Assembly (NCBI RefSeq): GCF_030068605.1
Contig: NZ_JASJOU010000027.1
Span: forward strand, 1-61,038
Source: Xanthocytophaga agilis
GTDB taxonomy: Bacteria; Bacteroidota; Bacteroidia; Cytophagales; 172606-1
DNA length: 61,038 nt
Reading direction: 5' to 3'
Shown here in pieces: positions 9,272 through 17,362 of this stretch. The notes under the pieces are model-generated. The model did not search any database, was not told the DNA's origin, and worked only from the letters and a program-made list of their open reading frames with translations. Every line of letters begins with the position of its first letter. Within the stretch, counting starts at the first letter, position 1. A program made the position numbers and the translations under genes.

Positions 9272-9327
9272 GTTATAACACAAAAAAGCTCATTTGTTCA
9301 AACAAATGAGCTTTTTTGTGTTATAAC
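9272..9327. terminator. Bidirectional terminator, perfect 27-base stem
   Basis: A 27-base perfect inverted repeat with a two-base centre lies between the convergent sigma factor and transglycosylase genes. The A6 and T6 runs beside the GAGCTT core serve either strand. Confidence 0.92.
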
Positions 9328-9339
9328 GAATAAGTAATC

Positions 9340-10833
9340 TTATCCCATAATGAGTTTCTGTCCAGGCTTTAAGTCATTCCCTTTCAACTTGTTTAATTTC
9401 TTAATGATATCAACTTTAACACCTTGATTTTTAGAAATACTCCAGAGTGTATCTCCTGCCTGCACTTCATAAACACCTTTTTTCACATTAGCGCCAGCAG
9501 TCACTTCATGATCACCTTCTGCTTTATTTGTTTGCTTCCATGTATGAGACTGTACCCAAACAGCTAATTTCTGCCCTGCCTGTATTGTGTTATTACGTAA
9601 ATTATTCCAACGTTTTAATTCACTCACACCAACATTATACAATTCTGCTATACGACCTAGTACATCTCCTGACTCAACTGTATGAGTTACCTTCTTACGC
9701 CCGGCAACAGCAGCAGTATTAGGTATACTGGAACGTTTATTCATACTAGCAGCCATAACTGCAGGTGTAAACGAAGGCTCTGGTAGTGGCTTCTTAGGTG
9801 CTGCGGCTAAAAACATATCTGCTTTATATTCCCGTAAAACCGCTAGCTTTTCCATAGGTAATCGCAATGGGTAATTCTTCATATAAGCAGGAATTACACT
9901 CTTTTTCAGATGAGGATTGAATGCAAGCACTTCAGTCATACTAATATTCAACTCATTTGCCAACAACTCAAGATCTACAGGCTGTGTAATATGAACAGTA
10001 TCAGATTCTATATAAGGTCTAGGTTCTGCAACTGAGAATAAATAATCCTGATGAAACTGCATTACATAGGTAGTAGCAACATAGATTGGTACATAGGATC
10101 GTGTTTCTTTAGGAAGAAAAGGATAAATCTCCCAGAAGCTAGTTTTGTTCCCTGCGCGGCGGATAGCTTTACGAACAGCACCTGGGCCACAATTATAAGC
10201 AGCCATTGCCAGTTCCCAATCCGAAAACATTCCATATAACATTTTCAGATAAGCACATGCTGCACGGGTAGATTTATAGATATCCATACGCTCATCAATA
10301 TAAGCATCCTGATACAACCCACTCTCTTTACCAGTATACGGCATAAATTGCCACAATCCAACAGCACCAGCACGAGAAACAGCTTTAGGATTTAAGGCAG
10401 ATTCTACTACAGATAAATATTTAAGCTCTGTAGGCATACCATTCTTTTTTAGCTCTGTTTCAAAAATGGGGAAATAGAAAGACTGTTGAGTTAATACACG
10501 TCGAACATAATCCCTCTTGCGCATAGTAAATAATTCCATGAACGCCTTAATATCCTTATTATAATGGAGAGGTATATCAGATTCGATCTGGGTTAACCGT
10601 TCTTTAATCAGTTCTTCCGGAAACTCAAAGGTAGTATCCTGAACAGGTTGTATACGAACAGAATCTTCTTCATCGAGAACAATTGGAGGAACGTCAATAG
10701 GTAAAGGAGGAGGTAAGGGAATATCCTGAGTTTCTTGAGCCTGAGCAATAGTCAGAATAAAGAAAGGAGAAAAAACAAAAAGCCATATCACGTGGCGCAT
10801 ACGCTGCGTCAGTTTCTGATTCATATCAGACAA
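9340..10833 (-). CDS. Membrane-bound lytic murein transglycosylase with LysM repeats (MltD-like)
   Basis: This 497-residue secreted enzyme cleaves the MurNAc-GlcNAc bond of peptidoglycan. An N-terminal signal segment (VIWLFVFSPFFILTIAQAQ) precedes a proline-rich linker. The GH23 SLT domain spans about residues 120-270, with catalytic Glu144 in VVESALNPKAVSRAGAVGLWQFMP and the later AMAAYNCGPGAV. A weak LysM-like stretch lies near 285-330. Two clear LysM domains follow, at about 383-430 (THTVESGDVLGRIAELYNV) and 452-497 (YEVQAGDTLWSISKNQGV). ATG codons at 10833 and 10824 are both possible. It shares the perfect terminator at 9272-9327. Confidence 0.93.
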   Translation of the reverse strand: MSDMNQKLTQRMRHVIWLFVFSPFFILTIAQAQETQDIPLPPPLPIDVPPIVLDEEDSVRIQPVQDTTFEFPEELIKERLTQIESDIPLHYNKDIKAFMELFTMRKRDYVRRVLTQQSFYFPIFETELKKNGMPTELKYLSVVESALNPKAVSRAGAVGLWQFMPYTGKESGLYQDAYIDERMDIYKSTRAACAYLKMLYGMFSDWELAMAAYNCGPGAVRKAIRRAGNKTSFWEIYPFLPKETRSYVPIYVATTYVMQFHQDYLFSVAEPRPYIESDTVHITQPVDLELLANELNISMTEVLAFNPHLKKSVIPAYMKNYPLRLPMEKLAVLREYKADMFLAAAPKKPLPEPSFTPAVMAASMNKRSSIPNTAAVAGRKKVTHTVESGDVLGRIAELYNVGVSELKRWNNLRNNTIQAGQKLAVWVQSHTWKQTNKAEGDHEVTAGANVKKGVYEVQAGDTLWSISKNQGVKVDIIKKLNKLKGNDLKPGQKLIMG

Positions 10834-11072
10834 GGTTTAGTAGGTTAGAACAAATCCTTAAACACGGTAAAACTACAAAATATTACCTAATTGTTAAGAT
10901 CTGATGTACTTTATACAGCAAAAATGCTATTTTTATAGAACCCTGCTCAAGTAAAAAAGATAGTAAAATTTACCTTAATGGCATTTTATATTCACTCTCT
11001 AAAAAAAATCAAACAATCATTTTTCTACCAAATACACTATTTACACAACTCTTATTATTCTCACTTTTCTGC

Positions 11073-12554
11073 TTAAAAAGCTTCCTTTTGCAAATAATGT
11101 GCAAATGTCAAAAGCTCATCTTCCTCAAAAAAGTCACTCATAATCTGAATCCCAATTGGTAAACCTTGTGAGTCAACACCTGTTGGAATAGAAATGCCAG
11201 GAATACCTACCACATTTGCCTGCACAGAAAAAATATCAGCTAAATACATTTCTAATGGATCTGAGGTATTTTCTCCTAGTTTAAATGCTGTAGTTGGTGC
11301 TACAGGAGATAAAATAAAGTCATGTTCAGCAAATAGCTCCTTCGTTTTTTCCTGAATCAATCTTCTGACACGTTGTGCTTTTGTATAATAAGCATCATAA
11401 TAATTAGCGCTCAGAACAAATGTACCTAACAAGATACGACGTTTCACTTCTTCTCCAAATCCTTCTGAGCGAGTCTTTTTGTACAAATTATCCAGCGAAT
11501 CCGCATCTTTAGTTCTATATCCATATCTTACACCATCAAATCTGGACAAGTTAGAACTTGCTTCTGCTGTAGTAAGAATATAATAGGTGGGTAAAATATA
11601 TTCAAGTAAAGGAAAATCTATCGCTTCTATTTCGTGCCCGTTATCTTTTAACCATGAAAGTGTTTTAAGTATTGTTTCACGGATTTCAGGTGCGATTGCA
11701 TCGTTTTCAATGGTTTCACGGATGTAAGCAATCTTGTATTTTTGACGGGTTTCTTTTTGTTGGGAATATGTGTTAACTGGTGTTTGCGAAGAAGTACTAT
11801 CCCACTCATCTTTCCCACTCATAATCTCCAGTAATAAGGCAGCATCCTCTACGCTTCTGGTAAAGGTACCAATGCAATCAAATGAAGATGCGTAAGCAAT
11901 AAGTCCATATCTTGAAATCCGGCCATACGTCGGCTTTACTCCCACTATTCCACAAAATGCAGCGGGTTGTCTTACAGACCCGCCTGTATCAGACCCCAGT
12001 GATGCTAAACACATATCTGCTTGCACAGCCACAGCCGACCCTCCGGATGAACCTCCAGGCACTCGTGTAGGATCAGCCGCATTCAATACAGGCCCAAAAG
12101 CAGAGCTTTCGTTAGATGAACCCATAGCAAATTCATCACAGTTCTGACGACCAATGATTATTGCATCTTCGTCAAGCAAACGTTGCACAGCAGTAGCTGT
12201 ATAAGGAGATACAAAGCCTTCGAGAATATTACTACCAGCCTGTACTCTATGTCCTGTATAACATAACACATCTTTCAAACCCACCACCATTCCAGCTAGC
12301 CTTCCAGCCTTTCCCGCTGAAATCTTCGCATCGATTTCATCTGCACGTAAAAGAGCTTCATTAGTATATACTTCCACAAAAGCGTTTAAATGTTTTTGCT
12401 TTTCAATATTCAGAAGATAATATTCTACTAATTGCCGACAGGTAACAATGCCAGACTTGATATCCGATGAGATTTCCTGTAGTGTGTTGTATCTTTTCAA
12501 AACAGCAAATAAGGGGCTTGTTAAAAAATATGTGTCAAATGTAGGTAGAATCAC
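11073..12554 (-). CDS. gatA: Glutamyl-tRNA(Gln)/aspartyl-tRNA(Asn) amidotransferase subunit A
   Basis: GatA releases ammonia from glutamine or asparagine so that GatB can amidate Glu-tRNA(Gln) or Asp-tRNA(Asn). The amidase signature is complete: the catalytic Lys in VGLKDVLCY, GGSSGGSAVAVQADMCLASLG, and SDTGGSVRQPAAFCGIVGVKPTYGRISRYG with the Ser nucleophile. The ATG start at 12554 adds about 18 residues before the family's usual beginning (KRYNTLQEI). An in-frame TTG at 12500 would give the conventional start. gatB and gatC are not nearby, which is common in Bacteroidota. The gene follows the tatA terminator on the same strand. Confidence 0.95.
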   Translation of the reverse strand: MILPTFDTYFLTSPLFAVLKRYNTLQEISSDIKSGIVTCRQLVEYYLLNIEKQKHLNAFVEVYTNEALLRADEIDAKISAGKAGRLAGMVVGLKDVLCYTGHRVQAGSNILEGFVSPYTATAVQRLLDEDAIIIGRQNCDEFAMGSSNESSAFGPVLNAADPTRVPGGSSGGSAVAVQADMCLASLGSDTGGSVRQPAAFCGIVGVKPTYGRISRYGLIAYASSFDCIGTFTRSVEDAALLLEIMSGKDEWDSTSSQTPVNTYSQQKETRQKYKIAYIRETIENDAIAPEIRETILKTLSWLKDNGHEIEAIDFPLLEYILPTYYILTTAEASSNLSRFDGVRYGYRTKDADSLDNLYKKTRSEGFGEEVKRRILLGTFVLSANYYDAYYTKAQRVRRLIQEKTKELFAEHDFILSPVAPTTAFKLGENTSDPLEMYLADIFSVQANVVGIPGISIPTGVDSQGLPIGIQIMSDFFEEDELLTFAHYLQKEAF

Positions 12555-12648
12555 CGAGATAACACAACCTAGAACATATGAAAGATTTCTAACCAGCTAG
12601 GAAAGAAGGTTTATCTGGTAAAATCACGAACCTTATACAAAAGAAAAA

Positions 12649-12692
12649 CCACATACAGAGAAACGATTTCAATACCATCTCTCTTTATGTGG
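12649..12692 (-). terminator. Terminator after tatA
   Basis: An imperfect inverted repeat (CCACATA...TATGTGG, arms about 15 bases) lies just past the tatA stop and on the minus strand runs into a T-rich tract. It separates tatA from gatA. Confidence 0.7.
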
Positions 12693-12713
12693 CTATAAAA
12701 CTGTATTAAGAAA

Positions 12714-12932
12714 TTATTTAATAGCTTTCTTAGGTTCGTCTTTTACGCTGTCTTCGATTTCGTTTTGCACTTCACGAGTTGCATCTTTGAATTCCTTAAT
12801 CCCTTTACCTAAGCCCCGCGCCAGTTCAGGAATTTTCTTTGCTCCAAAGAAAATCAATACAAACAATACAATCAGAAATATTTCGGGACCGCCTAAGTTA
12901 CCCAGAAATGCAAAAATGGCTGAGAGTTCCAT
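12714..12932 (-). CDS. tatA: Sec-independent (Tat) translocase subunit TatA/E
   Basis: This 72-residue protein has the TatA plan. One N-terminal membrane helix contains GPEIFLIVLFVLIFFG, directly followed by the signature AKKIPELARGLGKGIKEFKDA amphipathic helix and a charged tail. TatA oligomers form the pore that lets folded proteins cross the inner membrane. No tatC is adjacent. A minus-strand TATATTTG (12958-12965) fits the -7 consensus and would give a leader of about 20 bases, although the -33 is not clear. A hairpin terminator follows, so the gene is probably monocistronic. Confidence 0.93.
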   Translation of the reverse strand: MELSAIFAFLGNLGGPEIFLIVLFVLIFFGAKKIPELARGLGKGIKEFKDATREVQNEIEDSVKDEPKKAIK

Positions 12933-13151
12933 AATGAGAGTTTTTAAGGTAATAATGCAAATATACGTAATTTGTTATCAATCGGACTTCTATCTATCTT
13001 TTTTTTCATATATGAGACAATAGAAACTTACTATTATACTACAGAAAGAAAAGAATCTGGGGAAATCATTATTATTATACAAACGAGAACCCACTTTATT
13101 TGGTATAAAGTTCCTGAGTTTTAATGGAATCTTAATGTTTGCTGTGTTATC

Positions 13152-13871
13152 TCAAGGCTCTCCGATTCTTTTCATTAGGGGTATTACCTTGATCCGACCA
13201 TGAGGTTCCTTTACTTTATCATCTGTAATTTTAACAATATGTATTCCAAAAGGGGTCTTGGCAACAAATATATCCCCTTTTTTGCCATTAAGAACTGGGG
13301 TTTCAATTTCTTTAACCATCAAACCTTCCCCAAACCAACCAATGTCACCACCTTTTTTGGAAGCTTCATCTGCCCCATATTTTTTAGCTGCTTCTGCGAA
13401 ATCTAATCCTTTTGTAATTTCTTTCACTATCTTATTAGCCTTCTTAACAGCGTTTGCAGTGTCTTTTGCAGTGTTCCCTTCAGGTTTTAGGAAGATCTGA
13501 CTTGCTTTCATCCGATAGGTACTATCAAACTCAATTACTTTATATAAAATCGCATATCCATCTAAAAACAAAGGGCCAACAATGTCACCAATCCTTGCAT
13601 TAAAGAACATTTGTTCCATAAATCCAGCTAGCTCGGCACGTGTATAATAGTCATAGTGAAAAGGAAAATTACTATTATTTACGACAAATAGTGAATCATC
13701 AACTGTTGCTTTGAAATAAGGTTTACGGACATCCGCCCAAATCCGAGCTTCCTGAGCAGCAGATGCAGAATCTGCAGTTTGTCCAAAAACAACCAAAGGT
13801 GTAACTAAAATGGTAAAAACGAGAAATTTATAAAACAGGTGGTTCATATAGGGAATTCGGTTATCTGACAA
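13152..13871 (-). CDS. Secreted parvulin-type peptidylprolyl isomerase (PpiC/SurA-like)
   Basis: This is a 239-residue periplasmic folding factor, probably begun at the internal ATG at 13847 so that MNHLFYKFLVFTILVTPLVVFGQ forms the signal peptide. The C-terminal half (about residues 120-225) is a rotamase domain: MKASQIFLKPEGN, FAEAAKKYGADEASKKGGDIGWFGEGLM, and the final TPFGIHIVKITDDK. The first half (ELAGFMEQMFFNARIGDIVGPLFLDGYAILYKVIEF) resembles the tail of another parvulin unit without its start. The whole looks like one and a half parvulin modules, compared with the several seen in long SurA/PpiD proteins. It lies 56 bases downstream of nuoD on the same strand and may be cotranscribed. 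Confidence 0.87.
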   Translation of the reverse strand: MSDNRIPYMNHLFYKFLVFTILVTPLVVFGQTADSASAAQEARIWADVRKPYFKATVDDSLFVVNNSNFPFHYDYYTRAELAGFMEQMFFNARIGDIVGPLFLDGYAILYKVIEFDSTYRMKASQIFLKPEGNTAKDTANAVKKANKIVKEITKGLDFAEAAKKYGADEASKKGGDIGWFGEGLMVKEIETPVLNGKKGDIFVAKTPFGIHIVKITDDKVKEPHGRIKVIPLMKRIGEP

Positions 13872-13927
13872 AATTCGCGTTTTTTCTATTGTGAAGCAAT
13901 AGTCTTGCAGAAGGATACAGTTTACAA

Positions 13928-15151
13928 CTAACGATCTACTTCACCCATTACCAGATCCAGAGAACCAATTACAGCTATTAAATCTGCCAGCAATGCTCCA
14001 CGGGATATTTCAGGTAAAACGGAAAGGTTATGAAAGCTACAGGCTCTAGCTTTCACTCTAAAAGGAGTATCGCTTTTTCCAGCAGGATCTGTTTTAAAGA
14101 AAAATCCGAGTTCTCCTTTTGCACTCTCTCCTCTTATATAAAACTCCATAGATTTGGGTCGGATCTTTTTAGGCACTAATGCTTGCGGATCAAATTCGCG
14201 GGTTCGCACATACTTCCCTTGCAACTGCTCCAGGCATTGTTCTACAATTTTCAGTGACTCATAACATTCCAATACTCTCACATTATTACGATCCCAACAG
14301 TCACCCAATATCCCCATCTCCCCTTTTCCAACAGGTATTTCAAAATCCAGTTCCGGATATACAGAATAGTTATCTACTCGTCTTAAATCCCATCGTAACC
14401 CTGAGCCACGCAATACAGGACCGGTACAGCCATAGTTCACGGCTACTGCCAATGGTAAAACACCAACATTTGCAGTGCGCTGCACAAATATTTTATTATC
14501 AATTACCAATTGCTGAAGTTCAAGTAATTTGGGTTTCAGATATTTTATAAAATCGCGGCAACGATCTTCAAAACCCACAGGCAGATCATAGTATAGCCCT
14601 CCTATCCATATATAATTGTATAACATCCGGGCGCCACATATCCACTCAAGCAATCGCTGAATATGTTCCCGATCTCTCATTAACCATAAAAAAGGAGTAT
14701 AAGCACCAATATCAAGTGCATAAGTACCTATCGCCACAAAGTGAGAGGCAATGCGATTAAGCTCAGCCACCAATACTCTTATATATTCTACTCGTTTAGG
14801 AATATCCTTATCTATACCCAACATTCTTTCCACTCCCATAACCCATACATGTTCACTATTCATTGCAGCCATGTAATCCATCCGGTCTACAAATGGAATG
14901 GTCTGATTATAGGGTAAAGATTCTGCATGTTTTTCAAAGCATCTGTGCAAATAGCCTAAGTGTGGGACTACGTCTACAATGGTCTCTCCATCACTGATTA
15001 CTTCCAGTCGAAGAACACCATGCGTTGAGGGATGCTGAGGCCCTACATTGATAATCATCTCTTCAGAACGAAGCTGTTCTGCCTGAAACTTATTGGGTTC
15101 AGAAATAAGTAGATTATCAGATTTGACTATATGTTGAATGGTTTGACTCAC
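13928..15151 (-). CDS. nuoD: NADH-quinone oxidoreductase subunit D (49-kDa subunit)
   Basis: NuoD is a peripheral-arm subunit that helps form the quinone pocket of respiratory complex I. The 407 residues include INVGPQHPSTHGVLRLEV, VVPHLGYLHRCFEKHAE, NQTIPFVDRMDYMAAMNSEHVW and the typical end GSLDLVMGEVDR. nuoC and nuoB are 1-2 kb upstream, but a strong terminator at 15487-15529 and a hairpin-rich leader separate them, so nuoD seems to be its own unit. A minus-strand TACATTTG at 15190-15197 is a -7 candidate about 35 bases from the start. The downstream parvulin gene may share the transcript. Confidence 0.97.
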   Translation of the reverse strand: MSQTIQHIVKSDNLLISEPNKFQAEQLRSEEMIINVGPQHPSTHGVLRLEVISDGETIVDVVPHLGYLHRCFEKHAESLPYNQTIPFVDRMDYMAAMNSEHVWVMGVERMLGIDKDIPKRVEYIRVLVAELNRIASHFVAIGTYALDIGAYTPFLWLMRDREHIQRLLEWICGARMLYNYIWIGGLYYDLPVGFEDRCRDFIKYLKPKLLELQQLVIDNKIFVQRTANVGVLPLAVAVNYGCTGPVLRGSGLRWDLRRVDNYSVYPELDFEIPVGKGEMGILGDCWDRNNVRVLECYESLKIVEQCLEQLQGKYVRTREFDPQALVPKKIRPKSMEFYIRGESAKGELGFFFKTDPAGKSDTPFRVKARACSFHNLSVLPEISRGALLADLIAVIGSLDLVMGEVDR

Positions 15152-15328
15152 CTTAAATCAGGAATTGAATTCTTTGTTATCTATCCATACAAATGTATAG
15201 GATTATGTTTTTAATAAAAAACATGATTCATTCCGAATTATAGATAGAGACTAGTCTGCATGAGCCACATAGACTGGATTTACGGCACACCATACTCTTG
15301 CGCCAAATTCGTGGTAAGAGAGATTAAT

Positions 15329-15372
15329 ACCCATAATTCACAATAGCCAACTACTTGTGGTGAATTATGGGT
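15329..15372. repeat. Inverted repeat, 13-base arms
   Basis: Arms at 15329-15341 and 15360-15372 are perfect complements around an 18-base loop. No T-run follows on either strand, so it does not look like a terminator. It could be a leader RNA fold or a protein site. Confidence 0.55.
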
Positions 15373-15434
15373 CCCGGAGAAAGTGATCAAAATAAAAAAT
15401 GATGTAAAAAATGCAAGCTGTGCATGGAACAGAC

Positions 15435-15463
15435 CAACAACTTTGCATGCGAAAAAGTTGTTG
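15435..15463. repeat. Inverted repeat, 10-base arms
   Basis: CAACAACTTT at 15435-15444 pairs with AAAGTTGTTG at 15454-15463 around a nine-base loop. It lies between the other two stem-loops of this gap. Confidence 0.5.
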
Positions 15464-15486
15464 CTGTAAACTATGCGCAAACAAAA

Positions 15487-15529
15487 AAATCTTCTCTATT
15501 AAGAAGTGACGTCTTAATAGAGAAGATTT
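15487..15529 (-). terminator. Terminator of the nuoB-nuoC-thioredoxin-fold operon
   Basis: A perfect 18-base stem with a seven-base loop (arms 15487-15504 and 15512-15529) is followed on the minus strand by seven T. It lies 42 bases past the stop of the gene at 15571 and ends the nuoBC transcript before nuoD. Confidence 0.9.
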
Positions 15530-15570
15530 GGAATGACTCAGATTCATAACTCTAAGAAGAAAGCCACAAC

Positions 15571-16080
15571 TTATTCCGGCAGCTTATCTTCTATTTTATC
15601 AAGATAAGCATCTGAATATTGTCCGGCAGCCTGATAAACAATCTTACCACTCTTATCCAATAGAAATACATAAGGTACGTCTTTATTATCAAGTCGTAGA
15701 GTTTTCTTGTAATCCTCAATATCACCCTGATACAGAACGAAGTGTTTCTGATACCCCTGCTGTACACTTTTCTTTAACTGTTTCTCAATTTTTCCTGCAA
15801 TTAAGGATTTTGCTCCCGTAATCATAGGAACCACATACAGATTCATATCATAATCAGGGTCCATAATAAAATAATCATACAGATTATCAAACCAAGGTGC
15901 TATTTGTTCTGATGCTTTGGCTGAATAGGTAAGTATCAGAATGGAATATTTCCCAGCTACTGCTTGTGGAAGAATGATTGATTTGTCATCCAGAGTTGTT
16001 CCTTTAAGGGTAGGAAATGTCTGTGCATGTACTGCAATAGATAAGGCAGCAAAAATGACAGAAAAAAGAACTTTTTTCAT
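15571..16080 (-). CDS. Secreted thioredoxin-fold protein without redox cysteines (ATP10/DUF4174-like)
   Basis: I start this gene at 16080 so that MKKVLFSVIFAALSIAVHAQ forms a good signal peptide; an ATG at 16125 is also open. The mature part of about 150 residues has a thioredoxin-like outline: FPTLKGTTLDDKSIILPQAVAGKYSILILTY, then YQKHFVLYQGDIEDYKKTL and VPYVFLLDKSGKIVYQAAGQYS. The position that would carry CxxC reads SAKAS, so disulfide chemistry is unlikely. The opening resembles the ATP10/DUF4174 type, though only by eye. It lies between nuoC (65 bases upstream) and the operon terminator, so it may be a complex I assembly or accessory factor; that role is inference. Confidence 0.75.
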   Translation of the reverse strand: MKKVLFSVIFAALSIAVHAQTFPTLKGTTLDDKSIILPQAVAGKYSILILTYSAKASEQIAPWFDNLYDYFIMDPDYDMNLYVVPMITGAKSLIAGKIEKQLKKSVQQGYQKHFVLYQGDIEDYKKTLRLDNKDVPYVFLLDKSGKIVYQAAGQYSDAYLDKIEDKLPE

Positions 16081-16144
16081 GAAAAACGGAAGTTGTGTTA
16101 TACCATTCTTCAAACGGGAAAACAACAGATAAGTTGCACCACTT

Positions 16145-16642
16145 TTAATACTTTACTTTAATCCCATGATAGGTTTCCTGTTCAGTGTAATCCTTTCTTA
16201 AAGGAAAACCTTCCCAATCAGCAGGTAATAGAATACGACGCAAATCCGGATGTCCGACAAACTGTATCCCCATAAGATCAAATGCTTCTCTTTCATGCCA
16301 GTTGGCAGTGCGCCATATATGACTAACTGTTGGCACTTTAGGCAAAGCATCTTTGTTAGTGCGGGAAAACAGGATCTTTACCACTAATGAATGCTCATAG
16401 GGAATAGAATACAAATGGTAAATTATCTCCATTGTCCCTAAATCCGGCCCGTTATCCAAAGCAGTAAGACATTCTAAAAAATCGAAGTATGTTTGAGAAT
16501 GCCCATATAAAAATTGACAGATATCTGCAATACGTTCAACAGGGACTGTAATGCTGGACTGTAGAGTTTGTATATTCTCAGCAACAATTACTGTTTCTCC
16601 AAACTGTTGAATCAGTAAATCTTTAAGTTCAGAAAACGTCAT
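16145..16642 (-). CDS. nuoC: NADH-quinone oxidoreductase subunit C (30-kDa subunit)
   Basis: NuoC is a peripheral-arm scaffold subunit of complex I that contacts NuoD and NuoB. The 165 residues end in the family signature [37 protein letters not shown]. The ATG abuts the nuoB stop codon with no gap, so the two are surely cotranscribed and probably translationally coupled. It is a single NuoC protein, not fused to NuoD as in E. coli. Confidence 0.97.
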   Translation of the reverse strand: MTFSELKDLLIQQFGETVIVAENIQTLQSSITVPVERIADICQFLYGHSQTYFDFLECLTALDNGPDLGTMEIIYHLYSIPYEHSLVVKILFSRTNKDALPKVPTVSHIWRTANWHEREAFDLMGIQFVGHPDLRRILLPADWEGFPLRKDYTEQETYHGIKVKY

Positions 16643-17200
16643 TTAACTGTTCTGTGAAGTAATTAGTGACTGAGATTCTTTCTCCTTATCCTCTTCCAGC
16701 ATCTGCAATAACTTATGAGGTGCGATTAATGATTCTTTCCGAATCTTTTCCTGCAATTTCAGAATACCTCCAATCAGTGCTTCGGGTCTTGGCGGACAAC
16801 CCGGTACATATACATCTACTGGAATAATCCGATCTACTCCTTTCACCACATGATAACCATGTTGCCAGTAAGGACCACCACAATTTGAACAGCTACCCAT
16901 TGAGATAACATAACGGGGTTCAGGCATCTGCTCATATAACCGACGAATGCGATCAGCCATCTTAAATGTAACTGTCCCGGAGATAATCATTACATCAGAT
17001 TGGCGAGGAGAAGGACGAGGGAATAATCCCAGACGATCGAGATCATATCCGGAAGCAAATGATCCCATCATCTCAATAGCACAACAAGCCAAACCAAATC
17101 CCATAGGCCATAATGAGGATAAACGAGCCCAGTTTAATAAATCATCTACTTTGGTGACAATCACGCCACCCGATTCAAATTGTTGATCTAATAATCCCAT
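16643..17200 (-). CDS. nuoB: NADH-quinone oxidoreductase subunit B (iron-sulfur N2 subunit)
   Basis: NuoB (PSST) carries the terminal 4Fe-4S cluster N2, which passes electrons to quinone. The cluster cysteines are visible: the CC pair in [12 protein letters not shown], Cys in [20 protein letters not shown] and Cys in [18 protein letters not shown] start at 17200 ([15 protein letters not shown]), because the extra 12 residues from the ATG at 17236 do not look like NuoB. A minus-strand TATCTTTG at 17316-17323 is a -7 candidate about 110 bases upstream. The nuoA gene usually found just before nuoB is absent: the next gene is an unrelated kinase. Confidence 0.96.
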   Translation of the reverse strand: MGLLDQQFESGGVIVTKVDDLLNWARLSSLWPMGFGLACCAIEMMGSFASGYDLDRLGLFPRPSPRQSDVMIISGTVTFKMADRIRRLYEQMPEPRYVISMGSCSNCGGPYWQHGYHVVKGVDRIIPVDVYVPGCPPRPEALIGGILKLQEKIRKESLIAPHKLLQMLEEDKEKESQSLITSQNS

Positions 17201-17362
17201 ATTATTATTTATCTCCCCGAAGCACCAGACATACAACGAAGATATAGACTAAGTATTATCATTTATCAATGAAGCTCTTACTCTCATATTCTAGTTGAGT
17301 AAGATACTTTACTGCCAAAGATACTAGGTTTATAAGAACAGGGGCTATCTGATTTATATTTT

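Larger units (their letters stand above)
15152..15570. other. nuoD leader region with several stem-loops
   Basis: There is no convincing gene in these 419 bases. They hold the terminator at 15487-15529, two further inverted repeats (15329-15372 and 15435-15463) and a TACATTTG -7 candidate at 15190-15197 for nuoD. Two short minus-strand frames here, up to 66 codons, look like chance. Confidence 0.55.

Noticed and set aside
15280-15547. Two overlapping short minus-strand frames in the nuoD leader
   Set aside because: They run through three stem-loops and show no conserved pattern; structure explains the sequence better.
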